From positions 930,001 through 994,000 of the forward strand of contig CAWAMV010000004.1 in the NCBI GenBank assembly GCA_963783195.1: 64,000 nucleotides of DNA. The letters run 5' to 3'. Both the position numbers and the translations under genes were made by a program. Below are positions 1 through 7,985 of the stretch, in pieces; position 1 is the first letter of the stretch, and each line of letters begins with the position of its first letter. This DNA is from Croceibacterium_B sp963783195. GTDB lineage: Bacteria > Pseudomonadota > Alphaproteobacteria > Sphingomonadales > Sphingomonadaceae. The notes under the pieces are model-generated. The model made no database searches and had not been told where the DNA came from. It worked only from the letters and a program-made list of their open reading frames with translations.

Positions 1-116
1 TTGTCCGGCAGACCGACGATGGTGAAGCGCGGCAGGCCGGCGGCGACCTGGCACTGCACCTCCACGGCGCGCGCCTCCAGCCCCAGATAGGCGACCGTCG
101 ATACGAGTGCGACCAC
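1..116 (-). CDS. YifB/ComM family Mg-chelatase-like AAA ATPase, N-terminal fragment
   Basis: Only the first ~38 codons are in the window; the gene runs off the left edge. The minus strand reads VALVSTVAYLGLEARAVE and then a stretch ending RFTIVGLPD, the classic N-terminus of the YifB/ComM family (a Lon-protease-like domain preceding the Mg-chelatase AAA domain). In naturally competent bacteria ComM acts as a hexameric helicase promoting branch migration of incoming DNA. The chosen start is a GTG at 116, preceded by a strong AGGGGG ribosome binding site. It is divergent from the CPBP protease gene. Family assignment is firm; the role in this organism is inferred. Confidence 0.85.
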   Translation of the reverse strand, partial: MVALVSTVAYLGLEARAVEVQCQVAAGLPRFTIVGLPD

Positions 117-270
117 GTATTCCCCCTGCGAATTCAGGGCTATGGCGAAGGCGGGCGGCGCTGTCGAGAGCCGTGCCGTTTTTCGGTTCGCGTACGCTGT
201 TGGTCGAAATCCATTGGGCAATCCGGGCGGCCTGCCGCAGGCTGCGCATGGTTTTCTGGGGGTAGGATCA

Positions 271-1017
271 ATGTCATTGCGTCGCCTCGCGGGAGAGCAT
301 CCCGTCACCGTTGCTGTCGCCTGTGCCCTGGCGCAGATGCTTCTCACACTCGCCATCCTGAAGGTGGGCTTCACGCAGCTTCCCCCCGAGGCAGCCGGCA
401 AGGTCAAGCTGGCGGCCTTCGCATCGACCGTGCTCCTCCCGCTCGTGCTGGTCTGGATCTTGGGTCTCTGGAGAGAGGTGGGGCTGGGCTTTCGCGGAGC
501 TCGCCTGACCGCGCCGTTCGTGGGGGCCATTCTCGTTTGCGCCATGTGGCTGGCGATGGGCATCCATCCCCCGGAAGGCAGCAATTTCCTCGGCGATGCG
601 GCAATGCAGCTCGTCAATGCGTTCGGTGAGGAGCTTCTGTTCCGCGGGGTGATCTTCGCCATCCTTCTCAGCCAGCCCAGGTGGCAGGCGATTGCGCTGA
701 ACGCCGTGCTGTTCGGATCGATGCACCTCATCCATGGCTACATGGACGGGGACTGGGGCGCGGCGCTGCACCAGGCTTTCTTCACCACCATGGGCGGGGC
801 CCTGTTCGCCGCGATGCGCTATTCGACCGGGAGCCTGTGGCTGGTCATCGGGCTGCACGCAGTGCTCAACCTGTGCATCATCTATTCCAACATCGGCCCG
901 GCTCTGGGCGAGGGGGCGGAAGATGCCGCACAGTGGATCGCGGGCCTTGCGCAGGTGGCCCTGGCCGTGTGGGTCATTGCCCGCGGTCGCGGCCGGAGAG
1001 CAGGCGTGCCCGCCTGA
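271..1017 (+). CDS. CPBP family intramembrane glutamic metalloprotease
   Basis: The 248-residue protein is almost entirely hydrophobic with about seven predicted membrane segments. It carries the CPBP (CAAX protease and bacteriocin-processing, Abi) signature: EELLFRG with the glutamate pair at residues 120-121 and the arginine at 125, a histidine in MHLIHG near 152, and a histidine in LHAVLN near 196. Family members cleave substrates within the membrane, but bacterial substrates are mostly unknown. The ATG at 271 follows GGGGGTAGGA; the reading frame is open upstream to 142, but that stretch lacks family resemblance, so the shorter start is preferred. Confidence 0.85.
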   Translation: MSLRRLAGEHPVTVAVACALAQMLLTLAILKVGFTQLPPEAAGKVKLAAFASTVLLPLVLVWILGLWREVGLGFRGARLTAPFVGAILVCAMWLAMGIHPPEGSNFLGDAAMQLVNAFGEELLFRGVIFAILLSQPRWQAIALNAVLFGSMHLIHGYMDGDWGAALHQAFFTTMGGALFAAMRYSTGSLWLVIGLHAVLNLCIIYSNIGPALGEGAEDAAQWIAGLAQVALAVWVIARGRGRRAGVPA

Positions 1018-1102
1018 GTCGGGACTCCGGCCGGTATGGTTAGCCGGCCGGTAACCCCGCACCTTTGCGCGGCGGTAAGGCGGCTGGCGCCAGCGTGGGA
1101 CC

Positions 1103-1822
1103 ATGCGCCGCTGCATCCAGCTCCTCGCACTCCTGGCAGCCCTGCTCGCCGTGCCCGCACAGGCCGAGGCGGTGGTCGTCTACGAGGAGGAGTGGGTCGA
1201 GATCGGCGGGCAGCGATTCGTCGCGGCGCCCGCGACCCTGGCAGAAGACCTGGCGCTGGCGACCTATGGTCCGTTCCGCGTGCTCGACGGCCGCACTGCC
1301 GCGATCGTCGGTGTGACCGACCGCGCGAGCCCGAAGCAGTTCGCGGCCATGCTGCGCGACTTTCCGCAGATTGCCCGGCTCGAGATGCTTGAGTGTGCCG
1401 GGACCGAGGACGATCTTGCCAATCTCCGGCTCGGCCGGATGATTCGCGCCGCGGGGCTTGCGACCCGCGTGCCTGCGGGTGGATCGGTCCGTTCCGGCGG
1501 GGTCGAGCTTTTCCTCGCCGGCACCACGCGGGAGGCCGCCGACGGGGCCGAGTTCGCGGTCCACGCGTGGGAGGATGAGGACGGGCGCCAGGCCTCGGAT
1601 TTCCCGCTCAGCGCGCCGCAGAATGCGAAATACCTGGCCTATTATCGCGAAATGGGCATGAGCGCCGAGCAGGCACGCGCATTCTATGCCATGACCAACT
1701 CCACCCCGTTCGAGAGTGCCAGGTGGCTCGGCGGCGCGGAAATGCGGCGCTGGCTGGGCGAGCGTGCGGAGGCGAAAGCGAAGCCGGTTCCGGCCATCGC
1801 CTATCTTGACTTGGCGCTCTAG
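1103..1822 (+). CDS. Periplasmic protein of unknown function (COG3904-like)
   Basis: The 239-residue product begins with a clear Sec signal peptide (MRRC, hydrophobic core, cleavage after AQA near residue 21). The mature part is soluble. The segment around residues 60-155 resembles the ClpP/crotonase-like fold of COG3904 periplasmic proteins, with the motif LRLGRMIRAAGLATRVPAGG and a following cysteine-free strand. I cannot point to a convincing catalytic Ser/His/Asp set, so enzymatic activity is not claimed. It lies between the CPBP protease and rpmH and is followed by a strong intrinsic terminator, so it is probably a separate transcription unit. Confidence 0.6.
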   Translation: MRRCIQLLALLAALLAVPAQAEAVVVYEEEWVEIGGQRFVAAPATLAEDLALATYGPFRVLDGRTAAIVGVTDRASPKQFAAMLRDFPQIARLEMLECAGTEDDLANLRLGRMIRAAGLATRVPAGGSVRSGGVELFLAGTTREAADGAEFAVHAWEDEDGRQASDFPLSAPQNAKYLAYYREMGMSAEQARAFYAMTNSTPFESARWLGGAEMRRWLGERAEAKAKPVPAIAYLDLAL

Positions 1823-1849
1823 CTCCACTAACCGCGCGCCACAGATGAG

Positions 1850-1875
1850 GGCCGCCTTCACCGGCGGCCGTTTTT
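1850..1875 (+). terminator. Intrinsic terminator before rpmH
   Basis: A 7-bp GC stem (GGCCGCC at 1850-1856, GGCGGCC at 1863-1869) with a 6-nt loop is followed by five T residues. It ends the transcript of the periplasmic protein gene and implies that the rpmH transcript starts downstream, or is tuned by partial read-through. Confidence 0.8.
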
Positions 1876-1896
1876 ATTGATTTCGAGGATTTCACG

Positions 1897-2031
1897 ATGA
1901 AGCGCACTTTCCAGCCGAGCAACCTCGTGCGCAAGCGCCGCCACGGCTTCCGCGCACGCAAGGCCACCGTGGGGGGCCGCAATGTCCTGCGCGCCCGCCG
2001 CGCGCGTGGCCGCAAGAAGCTCTGCGCCTGA
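1897..2031 (+). CDS. rpmH: 50S ribosomal protein L34
   Basis: This 44-codon gene encodes a very basic protein that begins MKRTFQPSNLVRKRRHGF and ends RARGRKKLCA, the textbook L34 sequence. L34 is a component of the large ribosomal subunit. It heads the conserved cluster rpmH-rnpA-yidD-yidC-engB, which supports the call. The ATG at 1897 is preceded by GAGG about 8 nt upstream. Its last codons (KKLCA) differ slightly from the usual KKLSA ending but lie in a tolerant region. Confidence 0.97.
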   Translation: MKRTFQPSNLVRKRRHGFRARKATVGGRNVLRARRARGRKKLCA

Positions 2032-2174
2032 TAATCTTCTGATTTTCGAGCGCGCCTCCGCGCGCTCGTCCTCGGCGTCGTCCCCTCCGCTCCGCTGCGG
2101 GGCGCCTGCGGGCGGCCGTTCGGCCTTGCGATCGACTGGTCGTCGATCGAATCAGTGCTTACCTTCGCTCCATC

Positions 2175-2540
2175 ATGGGTGAAACCCTCTCCACGATCCG
2201 CAAGCGCGCGGACTTTCTCGCTGCCAACCGCGGCCTGCGCAATGCGCGCCCCGGGTTCGTGCTGCTGACGCGGACGAACGCGGGGACGGGCAAGCGGTTC
2301 GGCGTCACCGTCACCAAGAAGATCGGCAACGCCGTCGTCCGCAACCGGATGAAGCGCCGTTTCCGCGAACTGCTGCGCGCCGCGCTGCCCGCAGAAGGCC
2401 TGCCGGATACCGACCACGTCCTGATCGGCCGCGCGGGCGGGGTCGAGCGCGACTTCGCCCAGATGCGCGAGGAACTGTCCCGTGCCCTGGCCAAGGCTCG
2501 CGATGGCAAGGGCGATCCGCCGCGGCGGGCGCGCCGGTGA
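2175..2540 (+). CDS. rnpA: Ribonuclease P protein component
   Basis: The 121-residue basic protein assists the RNase P RNA in removing 5' leaders from tRNA precursors. The diagnostic RNR motif is present as RNRMKRR (residues about 56-62), preceded by RFGVTVTKKIGNAVV, matching the family's central cleft and helix. Its length is typical. It lies 143 bp after rpmH, and its last codons overlap the yidD start by four bases (GTGA), indicating translational coupling. Confidence 0.96.
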   Translation: MGETLSTIRKRADFLAANRGLRNARPGFVLLTRTNAGTGKRFGVTVTKKIGNAVVRNRMKRRFRELLRAALPAEGLPDTDHVLIGRAGGVERDFAQMREELSRALAKARDGKGDPPRRARR

Positions 2541-2746
2541 AGCGGCTCATCATCCTCGTCGCGCGCGGCTGGCAGCTCGGGCCCAGCCGTATCTTGCCGC
2601 CGTCCTGCCGCTATCAGCCCTCCTGTTCGCAGTATGCCATCGACGCGTGCACGAAACATGGGGCGATCAAGGGTGGATGGATGGCGATCAAGCGTATATT
2701 GCGCTGCCACCCTTGGGGGGGACACGGGTACGATCCTGTACCTTAG
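2537..2746 (+). CDS. yidD: Membrane protein insertion efficiency factor YidD
   Basis: This is a 69-residue product with the conserved YidD core: SCRYQPSCSQYAIDA followed by HGAIKGGWMAIKRILRCHPW and a GGHGYDPVP ending. YidD is a small membrane-associated protein that helps YidC-dependent insertion. The GTG start overlaps the rnpA stop, and yidC begins 45 bp downstream, so it is part of one operon. The cysteine residues of the CxYxPSCS motif are intact. Confidence 0.95.
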   Translation: MKRLIILVARGWQLGPSRILPPSCRYQPSCSQYAIDACTKHGAIKGGWMAIKRILRCHPWGGHGYDPVP

Positions 2747-2791
2747 GCAAGTGCCGTGACCCGTCGCCATTTTTGAAATCAGGGATCTTCC

Positions 2792-4606
2792 GTGGACAAC
2801 CAGCGCAATCTCATTCTCGCAGTCGTGCTGAGCCTCGTGCTCCTGCTCGGCTGGGACTTCGCGGTGAACCGGCTCTATCCCGAACCGGAGCAGAAGCAGG
2901 TCGTTGCCGAACAAAGCGTCGCGCCCGCAGCCGCTTCCGCCGATGCGCCTGTGGGCAAGGCGGCCAAGATCAAGCGCACGCGCGAAGGCGGCCTGCTCGA
3001 CCCGGCCGACATCGCGCTGGAACAGAAGGACCTGGACGTCGAGCTGCGCGCGGCCGACCGCGTCAAGATCGACGCGCCCGAGGTTGCCGGCTCGATCAAT
3101 CCGGTGGGCGCGCGAATCGACGACATCGCGCTCAAGTCGCATCGCCAGTCGGTCGAGAAGGGTTCCGGCCCGGTCCGCCTGTTTTCACCCGCCGGCACCC
3201 CGGCGCAGCAATTCGCCCAGTTCGGCTGGGTGGGCGCCAACGGCACCGACGGGGGCATCAAGTTGCCCGACGCGCAGACGGTGTGGCAGGCCAGCGGCGG
3301 CCCACTCGCACCCGGCTCGCCGGTAACGCTGCAGTGGGACAACGGCGAAGGGCAGCGCTTTACGACCGAGCTGTCGATCGACGACCGCTACATGATCACC
3401 GCTAAGCAGACGATGGCCAACACCGGCAGCGCGCCGGTCGTTGCCCAGCCCTATGCCTTCATCAATCGGACCAGCCGCACCGCCAGCACCGACACCTGGA
3501 ACGTGCATTCGGGACCGATCGGGGAGTTCGGCGGCTCGGTGAACTTCTCCAACAACTACGACGACGTGGCCGAAGAGGGCCGCGTGACGCCCGAGGGCGC
3601 ACCCGGCTGGCTCGGTTTCACCGACATCTACTGGCTATCCGCGCTCGTCCCGCAGGATCGGGCGGCGGCCGACGCCGACTTCCGCGCGCTCGATTCCGAA
3701 CACTATCGCGCCGACCTGATCTACGATCCGGTGACCGTGGGTGCGGGCAAGCAGGTGACCCGCACGACGCGGTTGTTCGCCGGCGCGAAGGAGAGCGACG
3801 TGCTCGACGCCTACGAGGCGCAGGGCATCGACAAGTTCGGCCTGTCGATCGACTGGGGCTGGTTTCGCTGGTTCGAGAAACCGATCTTCTGGCTTCTCAA
3901 GACGCTCTACGACCTCGTCGGCAACTTCGGCGTGGCGATCATCCTGCTGACCTTCGTGATTCGCGGGCTGATGTTCCCCATCGCGCAGAAGCAGTTCGCC
4001 AGCATGGCCGCGATGCGCGCCGTGCAGCCCAAGATGAAGGCGCTGCAGGAACGCTACAAGGACGACAAGCCACGCCTGCAGCAGGAGATGGCCAAGCTCT
4101 ACAAGGAAGAGCAGATCAATCCGCTGGCCGGGTGCCTGCCGATCTTCATCCAGATCCCGATCTTCTTCGCGCTGTACAAGACGCTGCTGCTGGCGATCGA
4201 GATGCGCCACAAGCCCTTCGTGCTGTGGATCCACGACCTCTCGGCGCCCGACCCGGCGCACTTCCTCAATCTTTTCGGCCTGCTCGACTTCACCGTGCCG
4301 AGCTTCCTCGTGATCGGTCCGCTGGCTCTGTTGCTGGGCATCACCATGTGGCTGACCTTCCGCCTCAACCCCAGCGCGATGGACCCGGTTCAGCAGCAGA
4401 TCTTCTCGATCATGCCGTGGATGATGATGTTCGTCATGGCGCCGTTCGCGGCCGGGCTGCTGATCTACTGGATCACCTCCAACCTGCTCACGGTGGCGCA
4501 GCAGCAGTTCCTCTATTCCAAGCATCCGCAACTGCGGGCGCAGGCGGAGAAGGACAAGGCCGACAAGGAACGCGCTGCCGAACGCGACAAGAAGGCCAAG
4601 GGCTAG
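2792..4606 (+). CDS. yidC: Membrane protein insertase YidC
   Basis: The 604-residue protein catalyses insertion and folding of inner-membrane proteins, alone or with SecYEG. Its order is standard for a Gram-negative YidC: an N-terminal membrane anchor (about residues 7-24), a large periplasmic beta domain (about 80-345), and the conserved Oxa1-type five-helix insertase core (about 365-590), which includes FVIRGLMFPIAQKQ with its groove arginine and the cytoplasmic coiled-coil stretch MKALQERYKDDKPRLQQEM. The tail is lysine-rich. A GTG start gives MDNQRNLILAVV, the usual YidC N-terminus. Confidence 0.97.
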   Translation: MDNQRNLILAVVLSLVLLLGWDFAVNRLYPEPEQKQVVAEQSVAPAAASADAPVGKAAKIKRTREGGLLDPADIALEQKDLDVELRAADRVKIDAPEVAGSINPVGARIDDIALKSHRQSVEKGSGPVRLFSPAGTPAQQFAQFGWVGANGTDGGIKLPDAQTVWQASGGPLAPGSPVTLQWDNGEGQRFTTELSIDDRYMITAKQTMANTGSAPVVAQPYAFINRTSRTASTDTWNVHSGPIGEFGGSVNFSNNYDDVAEEGRVTPEGAPGWLGFTDIYWLSALVPQDRAAADADFRALDSEHYRADLIYDPVTVGAGKQVTRTTRLFAGAKESDVLDAYEAQGIDKFGLSIDWGWFRWFEKPIFWLLKTLYDLVGNFGVAIILLTFVIRGLMFPIAQKQFASMAAMRAVQPKMKALQERYKDDKPRLQQEMAKLYKEEQINPLAGCLPIFIQIPIFFALYKTLLLAIEMRHKPFVLWIHDLSAPDPAHFLNLFGLLDFTVPSFLVIGPLALLLGITMWLTFRLNPSAMDPVQQQIFSIMPWMMMFVMAPFAAGLLIYWITSNLLTVAQQQFLYSKHPQLRAQAEKDKADKERAAERDKKAKG

Positions 4607-4631
4607 ATGCCCTGGCGGATAGGTTAGGGAA

Positions 4632-5270
4632 ATGGACGCCGAGGAAGACCTGATTGCCGAAGCCAACCGGCTGTTCTCCGGCCGGGTGGAGTTCCTGCTC
4701 AGCGCGCCGCAGCTCAAGTTCCTGCCCGAGCCCGACGCGCCGGAGATCGCCTTCTGCGGCCGGTCGAACGTCGGCAAGTCCTCGCTGCTCAACGCGCTGA
4801 CCGGGCGGCGGGCCATCGCGCGCACCTCGGTCACGCCGGGGCGCACGCAGGAACTCAATTTCTTCGAGGTCGGCGACCCGACCCGGTTCCGGCTGGTCGA
4901 CATGCCCGGTTACGGCTTCGCCAAGGCTCCCGTGAAGGTGGTCGAGAAATGGAAGGCGCTCGTGCGCACGTACCTGCGCGGCCGCGCCGTGCTCAAACGC
5001 ACGCTGGTGCTGATCGACGCGCGCCACGGGGTGAAGCCGGTCGATGCCGAGATGATGACGATGCTGGACGAAGCCGCAGCCGGGTACCGCGTGGTCCTGA
5101 CCAAGGCCGACAAGATCAAGGCCAGCGAACTGGCCGCGACCCTGGCGAGCGTAGAGGCCGAGGCGCGCAAGCACTCCGCGGCCTTCCCGCAGATCCACGT
5201 AACCAGCTCCGAAACGAAGATGGGCATCGACACGCTACGCGCCGCCGTTCTGCAGGACGTGCGGACCTAG
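4632..5270 (+). CDS. engB: Ribosome biogenesis GTPase EngB/YihA/YsxC
   Basis: The 212-residue GTPase is needed for late assembly of the 50S subunit. The G1 motif GRSNVGKSS lies near residues 43-51, followed by a G2 threonine in TSVTPGRTQ, the G3 motif DMPGYG and the G4 motif TKAD. It starts 26 bp after yidC, continuing the rpmH-yidC cluster. In many alphaproteobacteria argB comes next; here the cluster stops and a repeat-rich, lower-GC island follows. Confidence 0.95.
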   Translation: MDAEEDLIAEANRLFSGRVEFLLSAPQLKFLPEPDAPEIAFCGRSNVGKSSLLNALTGRRAIARTSVTPGRTQELNFFEVGDPTRFRLVDMPGYGFAKAPVKVVEKWKALVRTYLRGRAVLKRTLVLIDARHGVKPVDAEMMTMLDEAAAGYRVVLTKADKIKASELAATLASVEAEARKHSAAFPQIHVTSSETKMGIDTLRAAVLQDVRT

Positions 5271-5325
5271 TCCCAAGCGGCCGGAGCGTCCGGTCGCCTT
5301 CGACGGACGCCGAGAAGCCGACAGT

Positions 5326-5354
5326 CAGCTAACGACCCCATTGCGGGCATTGAC
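5326..5354 (+). repeat. Island repeat copy 1 of 7
   Basis: This copy of a ~29-bp imperfect repeat consists of a GCTAACGACCCC block followed by a GCGGGCATTGAC block. Its relatives are at 5710, 5808, 6167, 6264, 6889 and 7140. It precedes the first small membrane-protein gene of the island. Confidence 0.65.
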
Positions 5355-5376
5355 AGCGTAAGATATAAATCCGTCG

Positions 5377-5706
5377 ATGGCGGGCAATTTCCTACTTGGC
5401 GCGATTGGGTGGCTGGGGCTGATCTTTGCCCCGCCATTGATCTCCCTATGGGCTTGGACACACAGCGTTGCCCGGCAGCCTCGCTGGACGGTTCACGCCG
5501 GGCTCTTGCCATTGCTGCTGATCATCGAATGGGCACTCGTAAATGCGGTTTTCCTCGCAGCGCATGATGATGGATCAGGTCCTCCCGGCGTGGGCTTGGC
5601 CCTGATCTTACCGCTCGCCATTTTCGCCTTCACAGTCTTGGCATACTACGGAGCCTTGGGCGCCGTTGGGATACGGACCCTGTGGCGAAAACTAGGTCGC
5701 GGCTAA
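5377..5706 (+). CDS. Small integral membrane protein, unknown
   Basis: The 109-residue product has three hydrophobic segments (about residues 4-27, 43-64 and 76-98) and a short basic C-terminus (RTLWRKLGRG). I recognise no family. Its base composition is visibly less GC-rich than the flanking engB and GST genes. It is bracketed by island repeat copies 1 and 2, as the next genes are by other copies, so it looks like one unit of a cassette-like series. The ribosome binding site is weak, so translation is plausible but not certain. Confidence 0.5.
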   Translation: MAGNFLLGAIGWLGLIFAPPLISLWAWTHSVARQPRWTVHAGLLPLLLIIEWALVNAVFLAAHDDGSGPPGVGLALILPLAIFAFTVLAYYGALGAVGIRTLWRKLGRG

Positions 5707-5709
5707 AGT

Positions 5710-5834
5710 CTGCTTTCCACCCCAACATCGGACGTTCGCGCATGGCGCGGCGCTTGCCAAAAGCGGACAGGCAGCTTTCGTGCGCTCCCGAATCACAAGC
5801 GGACTTTCTGCTAACGACCCCGTTGCGGACGGGG
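5710..5834 (+). repeat. Composite island repeat (copies 2 and 3)
   Basis: This ~125-bp unit contains repeat copy 2 (5710-5739), repeat copy 3 (5808-5834), and between them a 56-bp block (5724-5779) that recurs base for base at 6181-6236. Internal phrases such as AAGCGGACAGGCAGCTTTC and GCGGACTTTCTGCTAACG echo the repeat itself. It separates the 5377 gene from the next small gene. Confidence 0.8.
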
Positions 5835-5854
5835 ACCCAAGGCTTATTCTCGGG

Positions 5855-6166
5855 GTGGTGCGACTGGTGAAACGATTTCGGACTCTCAATGCATGGATAG
5901 ACCGGCGGTTCGACGCCGAAGGACTTGGGGCAATTCGGTCGATCCGCCTCGGCCTTCTGACCTTCATTCCCTTCTTTGTGTCGGTCGCAATCACAGACTT
6001 CTTTGAATTGGATGCGAATAGCGACGCGACATTGGCGCTCTTTCTGGTGGGCGGAGCGGCCACCATCATCATGCTTTTATGGATAAGTTATCGTTCGTTC
6101 GTGTGGGCACAGAGAGTGGCGGTTCAACGCGCGGCTGCTGACGAACGCTGCAGCAAGACCGAGTGA
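5855..6166 (+). CDS. Small membrane protein, unknown
   Basis: About 103 residues: a basic N-terminus (LVKRFRTLNAWIDRRFDAEG), a hydrophobic helix around residues 31-50, a second around 62-82, and a hydrophilic tail ending RCSKTE. No family is recognised. The frame is open back to 5780, but that part is repeat DNA; a GTG at 5855 (alternatives 5858 or 5867) is the likely start. It sits between two near-identical ~125-bp composite repeats. Confidence 0.45.
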   Translation: MVRLVKRFRTLNAWIDRRFDAEGLGAIRSIRLGLLTFIPFFVSVAITDFFELDANSDATLALFLVGGAATIIMLLWISYRSFVWAQRVAVQRAAADERCSKTE

Positions 6167-6292
6167 CCGCTTCCCACCCTAACATCGGACGTTCGCGCAT
6201 GGCGCGGCGCTTGCCAAAAGCGGACAGGCAGCTTTCTCGCTTTCCGATCTGAAAGCGGACATTCTGCTAACGACCCCAAAGCTGACATTGGC
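6167..6292 (+). repeat. Composite island repeat (copies 4 and 5)
   Basis: This is the second ~125-bp composite unit: copy 4 (6167-6196), copy 5 (6264-6292) and the shared 56-bp block 6181-6236. Compared with 5710-5834, the right part diverges (about 6237-6250) and then converges again on AAGCGGAC and CTGCTAACGACCCC. Confidence 0.8.
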
Positions 6293-6298
6293 CCGGTG

Positions 6299-6850
6299 CT
6301 ATTTATCCGCGAAGATCGGTAGTGTCGGCGACAACTCGTAATCGGATGCCGACGAGCGTGAAATTCTATATCCTTCGCTAGTCAGCACTAAGTCCCGAGC
6401 ATGGGGAAGACCTCCCCACGGCAATATCGGAAGGAACTTAGCCTCTGGCCATCGGTCGCGTATCGCGCTGATCGTGGCATCTTGGTATGCTTTGAAACGA
6501 TTGGCCTTTGCTCCGCGCATAAACGTCACCCAAACGCGGCCTCTATGAAACCTGTCGTCTGCGAATGCCACTGGTTCGTCGTCATCCTCGCCTCGCCATA
6601 CACCTGCGTTGAAGGTCACTTGGTCCTCTGGCGGAATCTGTTTTGCCCTCCGCTCAAACTCACGCCATTCAAGGCTTCCGTCATCCACGTGAAGGCCGGC
6701 CTGCGCCGCATGCTGTCGGAGGATCGCTACAAGGTCGACACGATCTTGAGGCTCTTTCAGGACGACTTCAATCGCGGCTACGGTGCGAACACTTTCCTGA
6801 TCGGCGGGCGCACACCCGGAAAGCGCAATAACAAGGATCAGCCGCCACAT
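6299..6850 (-). CDS. Putative lipoprotein, unknown
   Basis: The 183-residue product starts MWRLILVIALSGCAPADQ, a lipoprotein signal peptide with lipobox LSGC, so it should be anchored in the outer or inner membrane facing the periplasm. The mature region is soluble and mixed, with a positively charged middle (RVWVTFMRGAKANRFKAY). No family is recognised. It is the only island gene on the minus strand. An in-frame extension to 6925 lacks the signal peptide and crosses repeat copy 6, so the internal ATG at 6850 is preferred. Confidence 0.6.
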   Translation of the reverse strand: MWRLILVIALSGCAPADQESVRTVAAIEVVLKEPQDRVDLVAILRQHAAQAGLHVDDGSLEWREFERRAKQIPPEDQVTFNAGVWRGEDDDEPVAFADDRFHRGRVWVTFMRGAKANRFKAYQDATISAIRDRWPEAKFLPILPWGGLPHARDLVLTSEGYRISRSSASDYELSPTLPIFADK

Positions 6851-6888
6851 TCGTGCGAGTTTACTGGGCAACCACTTGCGGTCAATGA

Positions 6889-6918
6889 CCGCATTCCACC
6901 CCAATCGCGGACATTGCC
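6889..6918 (+). repeat. Island repeat copy 6 of 7
   Basis: This copy reads CCGCATTCCACCCC followed by AATCGCGGACATTGCC, close to copy 2. It lies between the lipoprotein gene and the small gene at 6955. Confidence 0.65.
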
Positions 6919-6954
6919 TTGTCAATCGTTGCTGCCGCCTTCAGATTGTCGTCG

Positions 6955-7146
6955 ATGAAACATCGAGCGGCGCGTTTGGCTTTGGCGTTGATGGGAATTG
7001 GTGTCCTGACGGCCCTCCCATTAGCCTATTTCGGCTATGAAATTCTGGCAGGAGGAGCCTTCATCGCTGGGATGCTGTTGCTTTGGGTCAGTGCCGCGGC
7101 AAAATTCGCCCGGCGCCTCGGGCCAGCAAATCGGAACGGCAGCTAA
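6955..7146 (+). CDS. Small two-helix membrane protein, unknown
   Basis: The 63-residue product begins MKHRAARLALALMGIG and has two hydrophobic segments (about residues 6-24 and 27-44) with a basic end. There is no recognisable family. Its stop overlaps the beginning of repeat copy 7. A TTG 36 bp upstream is an alternative start. Short, compositionally plausible but unsupported by homology, so confidence is modest. Confidence 0.4.
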   Translation: MKHRAARLALALMGIGVLTALPLAYFGYEILAGGAFIAGMLLLWVSAAAKFARRLGPANRNGS

Positions 7147-7168
7147 CCACCCCATTTCCGACGTTGGA
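7140..7168 (+). repeat. Island repeat copy 7 of 7
   Basis: This diverged copy reads CAGCTAACCACCCC followed by ATTTCCGACGTTGG. It marks the right end of the island before the minus-strand DUF6152 operon. Confidence 0.6.
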
Positions 7169-7223
7169 GCGGTCGCGGCAAGCCCCCAAAAGCCGCCGCC
7201 GAAATTTTGTCGCACCAGGGGCG

Positions 7224-7985
7224 CTAGTTGGCCGCCGGAGCCTCCACCGGTGCGGGTGCGTTCTTGCCCTGGTATTCGAGGGCGAACGTGGGATCGCACT
7301 CGTAGGGGTAGATGTAGTCGTTGCCCCGGTCCCAGCGAATGAACCGCGCGCCGCTGTTCTTCAACACCTCGGGGTCTTCGAACCACTGGCTGGCTTCGAG
7401 CGCCTTGCCGTCTGCCGAAAGGCGATAGCGTTCGACCATGTGCGCCTTGTCCGAATGGTCGAGCCCGTTGTTGGTGATGGTCGACGGCGCCAGGTGGGTC
7501 GTGTCGACGACCAGCGTGTCGCCCTCCCAGTGGCCGATCGAATCGCCCATCTTGCTGTGCGGGGCGTCTTCCGGCAGGTGGCCGCGCCCGTCGGTGTGGA
7601 TCAGGCGGTACTGGTCGTAATATTCGTAGCGGAAGACGACCAGCCCCGGCGCCTGGATGACCTCGAACGGGAACGGCCCCTGCACGGTGTACATGATCGA
7701 CTGCGGCTGGCAGACGCGGGCGATCGTCATGTCGTCGGTCGGCTGCCAGTCGCGCGCGTGGTCGAGCGCCTTCTGCGTCAGTTGAAGTCCGCCATAGACC
7801 CCGCGCGGAAATTCCGCCGCGCCGGTATCGTCAAGCACGACGGCGTCCGCCGGTAGCTTGGCCTTGAGATCCTCGGGCATGGGGTAGCCGCGGAAGGGCG
7901 CGCTCCAGTATCCCGACAGGTCCGCCTCGGCACAAGCCGGGGCCGCGATGACGACTGCGGCCAGCGCCGCGAATGCGAAACGCAT
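7224..7985 (-). CDS. Secreted protein of unknown function, partner of DUF6152 protein
   Basis: The 253-residue protein has a Sec signal peptide (hydrophobic 5-16, cleavage after ACA near residue 19) and a mature region rich in Trp, Tyr and Asp, including GHWEGDTLVVDTTHL and YEYYDQYRLIHTDGRGHLP. Similar alphaproteobacterial proteins of unknown function share the phrase W.GDTLVVDT. Its ATG overlaps the DUF6152 stop by one base (TGATG), so the two are one operon and probably work together in the periplasm. No catalytic motif is evident. Confidence 0.7.
   Translation of the reverse strand: MRFAFAALAAVVIAAPACAEADLSGYWSAPFRGYPMPEDLKAKLPADAVVLDDTGAAEFPRGVYGGLQLTQKALDHARDWQPTDDMTIARVCQPQSIMYTVQGPFPFEVIQAPGLVVFRYEYYDQYRLIHTDGRGHLPEDAPHSKMGDSIGHWEGDTLVVDTTHLAPSTITNNGLDHSDKAHMVERYRLSADGKALEASQWFEDPEVLKNSGARFIRWDRGNDYIYPYECDPTFALEYQGKNAPAPVEAPAAN

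Noticed and set aside
2032..2174. Possible small gene between rpmH and rnpA
   Set aside because: The open frame at 1982-2182 has an Arg/Ser-rich, shadow-like composition and no start signal.
5271..7170. Island repeats considered as integron attC sites
   Set aside because: The expected paired core sites (RYYYAAC and GTTRRRY) are not clearly present, and there is no integrase, so only a cassette-like pattern is claimed.
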